The notes below the pieces were generated by a model. That model made no database searches, had not been told where the DNA came from, and saw only the letters and a program-made list of their open reading frames with translations. The position numbers and the translations under genes are program-made. This document shows, in pieces, positions 36,201 to 47,511 of a stretch of 64,000 bases of DNA (position 1 is the first letter of the stretch; every line of letters starts with the position of its first letter). Source of the stretch: Membranipora membranacea (taxonomy: Eukaryota > Bryozoa > Gymnolaemata > Cheilostomatida > Membraniporidae); assembly GCA_914767715.1 (NCBI GenBank), contig OU612072.1, positions 11,780,001-11,844,000 of the forward strand, in the 5' to 3' direction.

Positions 36201-38227
36201 AAATTAGTACTTGTGACAATTAATCTTAATCAATTGAAAATTAATTTTAAACAAATTTCCCTCTCAGTTTAAGATTTCTGGCATATACCAGCAAAGCATA
36301 GATTTGATGTGTGCGTACATCCCTTTGTAGCATCTTAGATTATCATATTCCAGGAGCTTCTGTTCTATTCTTGATTGAATAAAATGTGTACTCATCAATT
36401 TGTAACAACCGATGAAGAGTCTGGTCTGTATCTTTTTCATGTTCCATCAAAGTATGATATAAAGCTCCTATTTAAAAAGTACTCTTACTGTTGAGCAACA
36501 TGATCTATACATTTTGGAAAAAATTTATTGGCCACTTACTGATTGATCTCTTTACCATTGTCGTCAACAGCTTCAGCAGTCAGTGCAAAGTCATGATCCA
36601 GGAACTGGCCAAAGTTCATTAGCAGGTGACTGAAGGATGCTGTCAGATTCTGGTTGACCCAATGTACAGACAGAGATACGGTCCTAGGGGACGGTAGTTG
36701 GGTCCGGCTTCTGAATCCTGTTCTCCTGACTTCTGTTACCCCTGGGAAGGATTAAAAACAGGTAGTTCAGCTTATCAGAAGATTAAACTTAAACACCAGA
36801 GCCCCATTATCAAATATTATCCACATATTATTGGACGACGCTTCTGTATGTTATAAGAGGATTACCTCAGGATTAATTTTATGTTGTGACAGGTTTAAAT
36901 ATAATCTGCCCTTTGAGATTGGCCAGATCTAAAGATACACATTGGTGAATCTTCAGGTATGTATCAAGTTATTCACACCGTCAATCCTACAAGGAAAGTA
37001 TTTTCCTCAACTCACCGTCTTCATAAGTATTAGGGACGAGTCTTGCGAATGGAGTCTTTGATGAACCCATGAGAGGCTCTTTTAGGTCGTTACAGGTGCC
37101 ATCTATATTGCGGTAGATTGCAGTGGGATCGCAGTTGATATTCTCATTTAGGATTGCTGTGAATGGATTTGTTTGTCTCAATGCACTATAAAAAATTAAT
37201 AAGCTAATAATTGCCTTTGTTGAAGAAAAGGATTTTAGCTGTCAAGAAAAAAATCTTTAGTTAGACCAAATATTCAAAACTTGTGCTAATCAAAGACAAA
37301 ATGGTTGAATTGTAAGACTCTCATTTTTTGATTGGACTTCTTGACAAAGCATTTTGCAAATTTCCCATCATGCATCACTCAAGAGTTTGGTTGCACCAAT
37401 CATCTTTATTGCAGAACATCCCAATCAGAAGTAAATGATAGTCATTTTACTGTTTTGCCAAATCAAATACATGTAGAATATACTCGACATATAGTTATTA
37501 TTGTTAAGTTTTACAAAAACTAATACTGATATTTTAAAATTCTCTTTTGCCAAACTGCCGATTTAAATCATTTACATAATTCCAACCCGCAGGCTGTGTT
37601 GCATCAAACACCATCACAACAATTTTCTGCTGCATGCTGTTTCACAACTGTGTGCGGTTTAAAGTTGAACTGCCATTTGTAACATTTTTAGCCTGAATGA
37701 CTTTGTATGGGTTATGTGTTAAAACTGGTAGAATCTTACAAACCACCAGAATATTGTTAAATCCTGGTTATGGAAGTTTGCTCCCTTGAAAGAAGCACCA
37801 CACAACCTTTGTCGTGCAGCCGTTTGCATATAACAACATTTCAGACTGGGAGTGCCTCTCAATTTGCAACTGCCATAACTGATATCTGACAGTTTCTTGT
37901 TGTGATGATCAAGCTAGATATGGCATGTAGTTTTCCCAAAAATGGCTCACTGGCTCGATAAAACTTTTTTATGGAATAGATGGAATTTGTCTTATCAAAA
38001 AGAATCTGAGGGAAGTAATCGCCATGTCAAGAAACCATGCTCTTTCTAAATTGAAGACCTCCCTAACTAACTTCACTCACCTCCTCATGTCCGTGTCAGC
38101 GGTCTGATAAATATTCAACTGTTTGTAGAAGGCAGCCTGCAGCAAGGATAACTCCTGATTGCTGTTGTCCGGTTTCAATACTCTCTTCATTTTCTGGCTG
38201 CGCTTATGTGGTACCTCCATACCAACG
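30260..38227 (-). CDS. Animal heme peroxidase with a basic Arg/Pro-rich C-terminal tail
   Basis: Fifteen exons join in consistent phase on the minus strand: 38081-38227, 37016-37185, 36556-36741, 35996-36187, 35486-35610, 34852-34975, 33849-33952, 33066-33214, 32581-32720, 32276-32346, 31915-32009, 31466-31593, 31156-31290, 30872-30974 and 30260-30734. They encode about 780 residues without a stop. Family marks include [23 protein letters not shown] (distal His; the Asp links heme), [11 protein letters not shown] (catalytic Arg), FRFGHSLV (proximal His) and [10 protein letters not shown]. The last exon completes the domain ([14 protein letters not shown]), then adds about 140 residues rich in Arg, Pro and Gln. 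The family uses hydrogen peroxide to oxidise halides or phenols such as tyrosine, usually after secretion. An N-terminal exon with a signal peptide was not found. The Tyr-rich repeat gene lies directly upstream on the same strand. Confidence 0.93.
34593..34790 (+). mobile_element. tRNA-derived SINE, copy 1
   Basis: A tRNA-like head contains an A box (TAGCTCAGTTGG) and a B box-like GGTTCGTATTC at about 34652-34662. It is followed by a non-tRNA body containing GCAGTCAACTGAC. Extra bases between the boxes and the altered B box exclude a working tRNA gene. A related copy lies at about 59259. It sits in a peroxidase intron. Confidence 0.8.
35825..35877. repeat. Short hairpin repeat, 13-bp arms
   Basis: GTCTCCCATGTAG returns as CTACATGGGAGAC after an AT-rich spacer of 27 bp. 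It lies in a peroxidase intron and resembles a tiny foldback relic. Confidence 0.8.
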
Positions 38228-38366
38228 CTGAATAATAAAGAACAGCATCTTTGATATGAGGAAAGGCCTTGTTGCTTATGATTTCATGCGTTCGATTTTA
38301 TGTGTTTTAAATCCCAGTGCAATGAAAGGTTTGTACAATAAGATGCATTGGTTGTGATAAGCTAGA

Positions 38367-38475
38367 CTAATATAAGGTGTCTAATATAAGGTGTCTAATA
38401 TAAGGTGTCTAATATAAGGTGTCTAATATAAGGTGTCTAATATAAGGTGTCTAATATAAGGTGTCTAATATAAGG
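38367..38475. repeat. 14-bp minisatellite, about eight copies
   Basis: The unit CTAATATAAGGTGT is repeated head to tail almost without change. It lies about 140 bp upstream of the first peroxidase exon I can place. Confidence 0.95.
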
Positions 38476-40380
38476 TTGAAATTAGAAAAATGCATCTAAT
38501 TTTGCTTCCTAAGATAGCTTAAGTGAAACATTGGATAGTATTTTAGCTAGATTTATTAAGTTTGGACAAAATTATAAATATTGTCCATAAAATAAGGTGA
38601 ATTATGCATTTAATGGGAAAAAATCCAAGAGGCAAACTGACGTAAAACGTGTCTGAATCGCTGTTGTTAACTTTCTTATGTTTTATTTGATATTCAATGA
38701 GAAAGTATGTAATTATCGGTAGTTGACAAAGAAGAATACAATATAACAGAGATCCTATTTTTGAAAGATAAATTTATCATAATTTTAGCATAGCCGGTGT
38801 GCAAAAAAGGTGTGTTTGAAAGAAGTGTGTAATTGAATAGCGTGGCAACTAAATATGTGGCAAATTTCCTCCATACACAATGCAGAATACTCAAAAAAAA
38901 TTTAAAGACATGGACACTTACCAAAAAAGACAACAAGTGAGCAGAACTGTTGCATAGAGCATCATAAAGTTTGTATGTTGCGACACTTATTCCTACTGAG
39001 TAATTTATTTTCTGCCTTTCAAAACATTCATTTACGACAGTCGCTGCTTTCCAAATCAACAACAGAATAATAATAGCACATCAAATCAAAAAACTGGCTT
39101 ATAAATACAACAAAATAAAAAGTCCATCATTAAAAAATAATTTGTAAACTATTAATCCCTCTCTAAGTCAGAGACATCTGCCAATAGTTATAGATCGTGG
39201 GGTAAGACAAGATGACACATGGGCTAAAAATGGGACAGAGGAAGTTGATCAGATACGTCAATGCATGTTAAAGATTGAGGATATTAGTGCCAGAAGAAAA
39301 ATATTCCTAGCCCAGCTATGTGTGAAAGAAGTTTATGTGATCATCTGGGAGGAGAGAATCTGACAGGTTAAAGGATTAACGCAGTACGGAAGGGGGGACA
39401 AACTGCCGGTTATCTATCCACTTATGCCATTATTTCATCATATATTATTGATGTTTGTATGGTTCCTATTTTAATTCTTCTATGCGGCATGTGGCAAAAA
39501 CTACCGGGTGGGGGGGGGAGTGATGTAAGACAATCTGATTAGGACAAAGTAATACTGAAGTGGTCTTTCTTTGACATTGAGATTTGAGGCTGCAAGAAAC
39601 GGAACCAAGGGGATCATAATCCATTGAATTATTAGAGGACAGCCATTTTAAGAGATTACTTCAGATCAAAATATAGCATAGGTATAAATATGACTTCCAG
39701 TTTTCGGTTCAGATCCATCTTGGATTAGCTCATTGAGCAAACCACAGCTGAAAGGTTTTTCCTCTGTCGCCAACAACAACACTCTAAAATCTCGTAAAAC
39801 TAGCATTTTTCAGCATTGATTGAGGATTATCCTTCCGTAACATCCATTCATACAAACAATTTTGCCGTTTGGGAAGAGGGATTATTTTTTACATGCATGG
39901 CAACTGAATGGCAGAAAGACAAAACCAAAATTCATCTTTTGGTGAATGCATTCGCATAGGAGCTAGAATGAATGCATATTTCAAGTCTCATTGAAAAATC
40001 CGAAGTAGAATCGAACCACTGAACCAAGTTCACCAATTTTTTTGATATTTTGTGAAGTGAATTTTCTTTTTACTTTTTTCAACATCCAAACCACATATAG
40101 ATTTTGCAGGCTGGGTTGTGACGGTGGAAAAGGGATTGCAAACATACCAGATCATCCAACAAGCAAATATGGATATATATTTTTCTCATGAAGAAAGTTA
40201 AGCCCACAATCAATTTCTGACCTTCTGAATAACGAAAAGTTCATGAAGTTCGGAAATATGAATAACAGTGAATGATAAAAACGTAACAATACAAATTTCA
40301 GGCTCAAGTCAATCATGTTAACGCGAAACAGTGAAATAATTACGGTAAATTTGACAAAAGAAAGATAAAGTAAGCAGGAA
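38476..40380. other. Gap between the Tyr-rich gene and the peroxidase exons
   Basis: The missing first exon(s) and promoter of the peroxidase should lie here. The best exon-like candidate is on the minus strand at about 38933-39045, ending at a strong donor (TTTTTTG/GTAAGT). Its frame ends in phase 0, while the exon at 38227 needs phase 2, so I did not join them. A run of nine or ten G lies near 39510-39520. Confidence 0.4.
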
Positions 40381-40385
40381 AAGCA

Positions 40386-40391
40386 TTTATT
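40386..40391 (-). terminator. Poly(A) signal of the Tyr-rich repeat gene
   Basis: The minus strand reads AATAAA 73 bp beyond the stop codon at 40464. Confidence 0.65.
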
Positions 40392-40463
40392 CTTCTTCAT
40401 GGTTGTCGACAGGTATATTGCAACCATCCAAAATGTTGCACACAAGACATTGTGATAACACAT

Positions 40464-42635
40464 CTAATATCCATCATTGTTATATGAATTAGTGTTGATG
40501 TAGTTGTTGTTGTTGCCATGGCTTTTGTTGTCGTATGTGTTGTCTGTGTACCTTGTTGTGGTCTCATAGTTGTCTCTGTTGTATGTGTTTGCAGTATCAT
40601 AGTTTTGGTCGTTGTCATTGTGGGTGTGAGTGTTGCCATGGATGTTGTCGGTGTAGGTTTGCGTGGTGGTATAGTACACTGTTGTTGCTACAATTAATAT
40701 CAAAAGACTGGATCAAATAGTGATATCAAGCCTAAATGATTTCATAAGAGCTAGGAAAGGTCTTTGTTGCTCCAGGCTTCATGGCTTATTAGTGTCATTG
40801 ATAGTCATCTGAATGCAGAGAGAGAGTCACAGAACATAGAAAGTAATAATTTCATGTGTGACAAGCAAATTATTTGTGTCAACATTACCTTCATTGCTAG
40901 CTCTAACTATCTGTATCAGAGTTAACAAATCTAAAATTAAAACCAGGAATTTTGAAGATTTCCAACTTCTTTAAAGGGCAACCAAGTACCTGATGGAAGG
41001 GATGTTTCACAAGAATTCTGGCTGAATAATCATCCAAGTTATATTTTGTCTTTTTCCCCATGCAGAACGTGCAATCTGCTATTAATCAACGGCCATCAAT
41101 GAGAAGTTGTTTGAAACCTTGGTTGCCCTTTAAAAGAAAGATGAAGATAACTTACTGTGTGGTTTGTTAGTTGATGGGTGGTATGGTGCAGCTGTTGGCT
41201 TGTAAGCTGATGGCGCATAGGTAGATGGTGCGTAGGTTGGTTTGTATGTCGATGGTGTGTATTTTGGAGCATGTGTTGATGGTGCGTAGGTTGGTCTGTA
41301 TGTAGATGGTGCATATGTTGGTCTGTATGTGGATGGTGCATATGTTGGTCTGTATGTTGATGGTGCGTAGGTTGGTCTGTATGTAGATGGTGCATATGTT
41401 GGTCTGTATGTGGATGGTGCATATGTTGGTCTGTATGTTGATGGTGCGTAGGTTGGTTTGTAGGTTGATGGTGTGTAGGTTGGAGCATGGGTGGATGGTG
41501 CATAGGTTGGCTTGTATGTAGATGGTGCGTATGTTGGTCTGTATGTTGATGGTGCATATGTTGGTCTGTATGTTGATGGTGCATACGTTGGTCTGTATGT
41601 TGATGGTGCGTAGGTAGGTTTATGTGTTGATGGTGCATAGGTTGGTTTGTATGTTGTTGTTCTGTAGACTGGAGCATGTGTAGATGGCGCGTATGTTGGT
41701 CTGTATGTAGACGGTGAATAGGTCGGTTTGTATGTTGTTGTTCTGTAGGTTGGAGCATGTGTTGATGGTGCATAGGTTGGTCTGTATGTAGATGGTGCAT
41801 AGGTGCGTTCATATGTTGTTGTTCTGTAGGCTGGAGCATGTGTAGATGGTGCATATGTTGGTCTGTATGTTGATGGTGCATAGGTTGGTTTGTAGGTTGA
41901 TGGTGCGTAGGTTGGAGCATGGGTGGATTGTGCATAGGTTGGCTTGTATGTAGATGGTGCGTATGTTGGTCTGTATGTTGATGGTGCATATGTTGGTCTG
42001 TATGTTGATGGTGCGTAGGTTGGTTTGTAAGCTGGAGCACTAAAGGAGTGTGATCTCCAACTCCTTGGAGCACTGTATGCTGAGGCTAAGCCTATAAAAT
42101 AGAGAATACATCACTTGATATTGTGGAGTGTGTTGTGAATATCTGAAGCAATGATTTTATGTGGTCAAATATCAAACATATTTTTCTTCATTCCTGTACT
42201 TCTTGTCAGAGAGAGATTCACCAAATCAAATCTTGCGTCATGTTAACTTTTTGTGAGTATTATTCCTCTTGCAATGCAAAGAACCAAACCAATAAGGCAT
42301 CCAAAGCCACAGACCAACAACACAAACCATGTGTGAACTGCATTATGGGACACAACAAGGAAGGGCAACTTCCGATAATAAGAACAAAAGCAAATAAGTC
42401 AAGGGCAGAAATTAGTTCTGTGATTAATTAGCTTAACGAGCACTTGATACTCATGCAAGAGAAAAGCAGAAATTACTTCTGTGTTCAATTAGATGAATCA
42501 TTATTCATCCATGACATAGTTTTGATTTAGTTTGAAATAAAACTTAAGGGTTACGTGTTCATGAAAAGAATATCAGCAGCAAAAATGTTATAACTTACCG
42601 ATGATAAACAGGGTTAAAGCTACAATTTTCATCAT
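40464..42635 (-). CDS. Secreted Tyr/Pro/Thr-rich nonapeptide-repeat protein
   Basis: Coding exons are 42599-42635, 41156-42091 and 40464-40687 on the minus strand. Phases agree and the total is exactly 399 codons, or 398 residues. The N terminus MMKIVALTLFIIGLASA is a clear signal peptide cleaved before a Tyr-Ser-Ala-Pro start. Exon 2 then encodes about 30 nonapeptides of consensus A-P-S-T-Y-(R/K)-P-T-Y. Variants carry H-A-P in place of Y-(R/K)-P, or R-T-T-T-Y. Exon 3 encodes a tail of about 75 residues rich in Asn, Thr, Tyr and Asp, with no cysteine. The composition resembles extracellular structural or adhesive proteins such as mussel foot protein 1 decapeptides, but the repeat length and sequence differ. 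The more continuous His/Gln-rich frame over the array is a frame-shifted reading. The heme peroxidase gene follows on the same strand, and dityrosine cross-linking is a plausible but unproven fate. Confidence 0.88.
41200..42040 (-). repeat. 27-bp coding minisatellite
   Basis: The DNA repeats with a 27-bp period that matches the nine-codon protein repeat. Several neighbouring copies differ only at synonymous or Arg/Lys positions, which suggests recent copy-number change by unequal exchange. Confidence 0.9.
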
Positions 42636-42955
42636 CTTGCAGCGAATTCTGTGAATGAAAAGAAAGACAAAATAGATATTAACGCTTCCAATATTTAACT
42701 ACTAGCTGTGAAGGACCTGTTGAAACTACTAGGCCTCAAGAGTTAAAAATATCAATTTGTTTTACATTAAACATACATCCCACTGTTTAATTGGGTGGAA
42801 TGCATTCAGAGGATTAAAATACAAGCCTCATTAGTACCGTCTGAATGTTGGTTAAAGAATAGAGAAGAGCTTCATGCGCTTTTGTAAATTGATTAAACAT
42901 TTAGCAATTAAATGTCCACTGTCAAAAATGATATGACAAACAAGAAAACACTCAC

Positions 42956-43042
42956 CTTGAATTCTATTATTGGAGGTAGTCGTCTTACTTGCTGTGTCTG
43001 GAGAAGTGTGATTAGAAAAACGTACAACTGCCAGGTTTTATA
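42956..43042 (-). promoter_or_regulatory. TATA box and untranslated first exon of the Tyr-rich gene
   Basis: On the minus strand TATAAAA occupies 43036-43042. About 80 bp further on is a donor (TCAAG/GTGAG, exon end 42956), which fits the acceptor before the coding first exon (exon high end 42648). Transcription probably starts near 43010. Confidence 0.7.
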
Positions 43043-46000
43043 CTAAGCAATCCTGTCTGTTTCCAATCACCATTTTTTACAGAGTATGGTTTTCAGAAAT
43101 TTTGAAGATTTTCTTGATAAGGGCCTAATCAAACAAATTAAAAGTCTTCTTAAATTGTCTTGGCCTAATCAGTCTTGAAAAGACAGTTCAGGAAGACATT
43201 AATTTTTGACTCTGGCTGTGCTTGTAAGGGGCGTAGAGTATTAAGTGTGTGATTGGGGAAGTAAATTTTTGTTAAAATACAATGAACCGTGTGAAACACA
43301 AATAGAAATTAACTGTATTCAATGAAGTTTAATATTCAAAGAAAATTATCCCTACTGCAATAGCGTGATTAATTATTTTGTTTAAATCCACCAATTCCCT
43401 AAGCAAGATTTTTAAGACAGTTACCTCAGAGTTACCCCATTGCATTAATCTTGTTTTGAAGAAATAAGTTGTCACAACATAGCAGAAAATTAAATTTGAC
43501 GGTGATGAATATCAGATTATTTATTAGTCTGCCTGATAAACTCTACTTCCATATCCTTGTTGATTAAGAAAGATCAATGACTGATTCAAGATGCAGGTCA
43601 TTCAAAATTCAAATAGGTTCCTTATGATGTTCATAAAAGGCCACTTATGAGCGCACAAGTAAGCAGCAAGCCCTGACAGGCAAGATCTTTCATCTTGTCA
43701 ATTAAACTTTTAGTACTTCCTGTTTTAAGAAGTTTTGATTTTAAGCGGATCATGCGAAATTTAAACATCAATAAGTGCAAGATAAATTGGCAGATTAATG
43801 ACAGATAAATTGGTAGATTAATGTCCTGCTAAGTATTTGCAAGTCAGCTTTATTTTGTGGTGTCTGATAATTGCTCATAGATTGGTTAAGATCTGAAAAC
43901 TACCCGCAAGAGTCTATAAATTTTAATCAAACTTGAAGACTTCCTGTTCCTCTCTGATTAAAGGCAATGACCCTAAACTTAAAGTTTGATGGCAGAAGAT
44001 AGAGATTTATTGAGGTGGAAATAGTAACTACCAATTAATCTGGTAAACAGATTGATATGCCTATCCACTAAATTAGTAGGGTTAACAGAATTTTTTGCAA
44101 AACAAAATTTAATCACTGCAGTTGAAAATGGAGGATAACATGCCTTTTTATTGCAGAGTGTTTCGATTGGGCAGCAAAAGACTAAATTGCTCCACATATG
44201 TTCTTCTTTTTTAGATAGTTTTCCATTGTTAATGAACTTGAACCGATGAGAATTAAGAATTCCTGTGGCTTTGCAAAATATGATGGTTTATATTTACATT
44301 TTACATTAACTATAACCTGTAGTATAAATAATTCTTAGTAATCTCAAGGATGCCCATCTTACAAGGTTTAGCTATCTGGTTGTACTCGGTTAATGCTTCG
44401 GGACTGAATTGTGGCAACAATAGGGAAGTGATGTTGATTTTTCGCTTTTACTATGTACCAATCATTAGTTTATTCAGCCGCTTAAGTATTAATCGCATAT
44501 AGTATATAAGGTATCAAGATCACAGTATTGTGTTGTCATTGAGTAGTCATTGAGTAGTCATTGAGTAGTCATTGAGTAGCTATAATACTTAGCACAGTAT
44601 CAAATAGTGTAGTGAAACTCCATAAAGTTGAATATGAGAAGTATTGGTATAGGTATAAAGTTGAAGTTAAAGGTATGTTCTTTGTTGAGCGATGTGCCTG
44701 GTTGGCAACTCGAAATGACACTGATGTTTGTAAAAATGTTATAATAGTCTGAGTTTATATCTTTTGCTATGCAAATGTATGGCTGGTTATTAAAAGCTGT
44801 ACTGTACTGTACTGTAGCAATTAAAGGATTGGAGCATAATTTAAAATAGAACTAATCGAAAGAACTTTCTAATACCAAAATACTGCAGGTGAACCAATTA
44901 CAACCACTGTCTGAAGTCGCTACTATAGGGTCAGACTTCTTTGACAGCGTTTGGTTGTATGGTCAAGTTTCACTGGAGTCTTCTGCATTCGATTTTGTGA
45001 AAAAGAGAATTATATTTTCATGGGTAAGAGGCTTTAGAAATTGAAGGCCTAAATGACTGGCACTAACATATCCAAAGGCTGCAGTCAGCCAAGGTCACGG
45101 CATGCAGTTGCTATCATGCTGGCAAGTCAATTCTATTGCAGAAGCCCAGACCAAAGCCATCCAAAGCATCTTTGTATTGCATGCCTCCTTGCATCAGACT
45201 TGACCCAATCAATTTTCATATTCTTCATTGAAATCAAAGCTGTTTAGGTACCTTTGGTAGGAATTGGTAAAGATTCAAAACGTGTTTAATCTCTTTCGGG
45301 GTTTATGAGTTTTTTTGGACTTGATTAGGCATCTTGATTTCAGGATTCAAAAACCTTTGGTAGCAAAGCAATCACAAAAGTCTTTTCAGTTCAAAGCTTT
45401 TTTTTCTTTTGATCTTAAGACATACAAAGACATTCAGCGAAGAATAATTTTTAGGTAATGTTGACAATAATAATAAGTTGTGAGAGTTCTCTGTTCGAAA
45501 AATAGCCTCAAATGTTTGTCCATATAAGTTGCAACTAAACAGTTGATCATATCAAATCAAATTCAATTTTAGGCCTAGAGATTTTGCATAATCTTGGGTT
45601 GTGAACAAAGCCGGACAGAGATTAGAGTGGTGGTAGTTGAGCCATACGCCTGGATTCTTGATAAGGGATCAGAATGTTTTTATTCTCAATTAGACAAATA
45701 GAAACCACATTAAAGAGACTATTCTCGTAGGCAATTGAGTGCTGTGCTGGCTGTTTATTATCAGAATAAGATTGGACAGCTTACTTTAGGGTTTCCTAAT
45801 ATTATTGCATGTCAATTTTATTGCCAATCAATCTGTGTGGTTTTGATAGGACGACGTAACATCATCATTGTTATCAAAATAGGGTATACTTTCTTACTAA
45901 GACTCTGTCTGGCTTTTAGCGATGTCATATCTTGACAAGAAGGCATTAAACAGGGTGATAAATGATCATTTGAAATAATGAACAAGCTCTCAGCATTACA

Positions 46001-46603
46001 TAAGCCGAGGGTCAATATGTGGTGTGAAGCTAATTAAAGGAACGATGGTGGTTTCTGCGGCATAAATCTTCAGCTAATTTTAAGTTAAGTGAGTCCATCG
46101 CATGCGTGAAATCCAACGCCAATTATCTATTAATAGTAGTACAATCAGAGTGCCAATTATAACCACAATAGCAAACTTCCAACTGCAGATAAGAGTTGTG
46201 TATATTGTTTACATTGTCATAACCGCAATTTAGCACTGGGCACACAGTCAGATCGCCAGATATTATATTCGATAAACTTCCGTCTGGTCAATACAGAGCA
46301 ATCAAAGCGAGGGTAAACATACGAACTGACTGTTTCCGATCCCTCTGTGTGCGGAAGTTAAATAGTATACTTTTTTAGCCAACTAGTGATATTTCTTACT
46401 GTTTTTTTTTTTTTTCAATTTTTAAAACCAACCAGACCAAAACTTTTTGATGTTTACACCATAACTTTTATTGCTCAGCGAAAACAAAATATTTCTCAAA
46501 TATGAGACTGTAATAAACGATCATCATCATCATCAACATAACAATTATTTGTTTGAAGAAGGTGGTGGAAGTGTTGATTGTCTGATTTGTAATGTGTTCA
46601 TCT
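43043..46603. other. Intergenic, no gene recognised
   Basis: No exon with a recognisable domain was seen. The stretch contains a 12-bp tandem repeat (GTCATTGAGTAG, four copies, about 44534-44579) and a poly-T run near 46403-46414. Confidence 0.45.
44534..44579. repeat. 12-bp tandem repeat, four copies
   Basis: GTCATTGAGTAG is repeated head to tail without change. Confidence 0.9.
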
Positions 46604-46637
46604 GGCTCCGTGGCGCAATGGATAGCGCATCGGACTT
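46604..46637 (+). pseudogene. 5' half of a tRNA-Arg-like sequence
   Basis: GGCTCCGTGGCGCAATGGAT and the following bases to GGACTT match the 5' half of eukaryotic tRNA-Arg, including the A box, up to the anticodon loop. The sequence then diverges and no 3' half, B box or acceptor-stem partner follows. It may be the truncated head of a SINE or a tRNA-fragment insertion. Confidence 0.75.
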
Positions 46638-47135
46638 AAGCTGGGGGATAATGTGCCACGTGCGGAGGGGGAAAGAGGGAAAGGGAGAAAAGAAAGGACT
46701 CGTTTAATAAAAGAATAATGGCATCAAAACATGAAGCAGTATGCTTTGATTTATGATCAATTTACAGAAAATAAAGCCTGGGATTTCCCAACCAATGGTT
46801 TTCCAAACAAACTCATTATGATTACAGGATTAGGAGAGACAACTCCTTATCCTGGGTAATAGGTATCCTAGATACCACTCGTATCTCAGAACTCGTTGCC
46901 CGCTCATCTTATAATTGCTTTTCACATTCCTAGGCTATGTGTTTTTCTCATGACATTCCCAATGAGTAGCATGTTGAAGTAAAAAACTGAATTCGAGGTT
47001 CCTACCCACAAAGTGAATCGGTCCGTTACCCACACATGATCGGCTTATTTACTACATACTACCAGAATATTCAAGAATTTTTCATGGAGACAACGGCACT
47101 CAAGTTTTATTATATAGCTTATTTATTACTGATCA

Positions 47136-47365
47136 GTAACAGTAATGTTAAGGCACAGACACAAAATAATATAATTCAAAAATCCGAGTTGTTTTAAATA
47201 GTGTTTGTGCAATAAATATTAAAAAGCGTAAATGTGTTAGAATTTGTACAGTAACAGCTATGTTTAGGCACAGGCACAAATATATTTTAAAAATCCGAGT
47301 TGTTTTAAATAGTGTTTGTACAATGAATATTAAAAAGTGTGATGTGTTTGAAATCCGAGAGTGTT
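47136..47365. repeat. Tandem duplication, about 115 bp, two copies
   Basis: Both copies share CAGTAACAG, then GCACAGRCACAAA, then AATCCGAGTTGTTTTAAATA, in the same order. It lies just beyond the 3' end of the transposase-like gene. Weaker pieces of the unit continue to about 47490. Confidence 0.8.
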
Positions 47366-47511
47366 ATTCAAACGTAGTGAGACAGTACAATAAATGTAAA
47401 ACACCGCAAATGTGGTGTTAAAAGTATGAGAGATGACAATAAATGTTAAAAATTGTGATGTCTTTCAAAAGTCCAAGAGTGTACAACAAATACGTATGAG
47501 CTTTAAATAAG

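Noticed and set aside
38367-38475. CRISPR-like regular repeat array
   Set aside because: Head-to-tail 14-bp units have no spacers, and this is animal DNA. It is a minisatellite.
40152-40463. Minus-strand ORF of 103 codons after the Tyr-rich gene
   Set aside because: It follows directly after the stop codon and includes the poly(A) signal, so it is 3' untranslated sequence.
41096-42073. Minus-strand His/Gln/Thr-rich ORF of 325 codons
   Set aside because: It is a shifted frame of the 27-bp coding minisatellite. The splice-consistent frame with a signal peptide encodes the Tyr-rich repeats instead.
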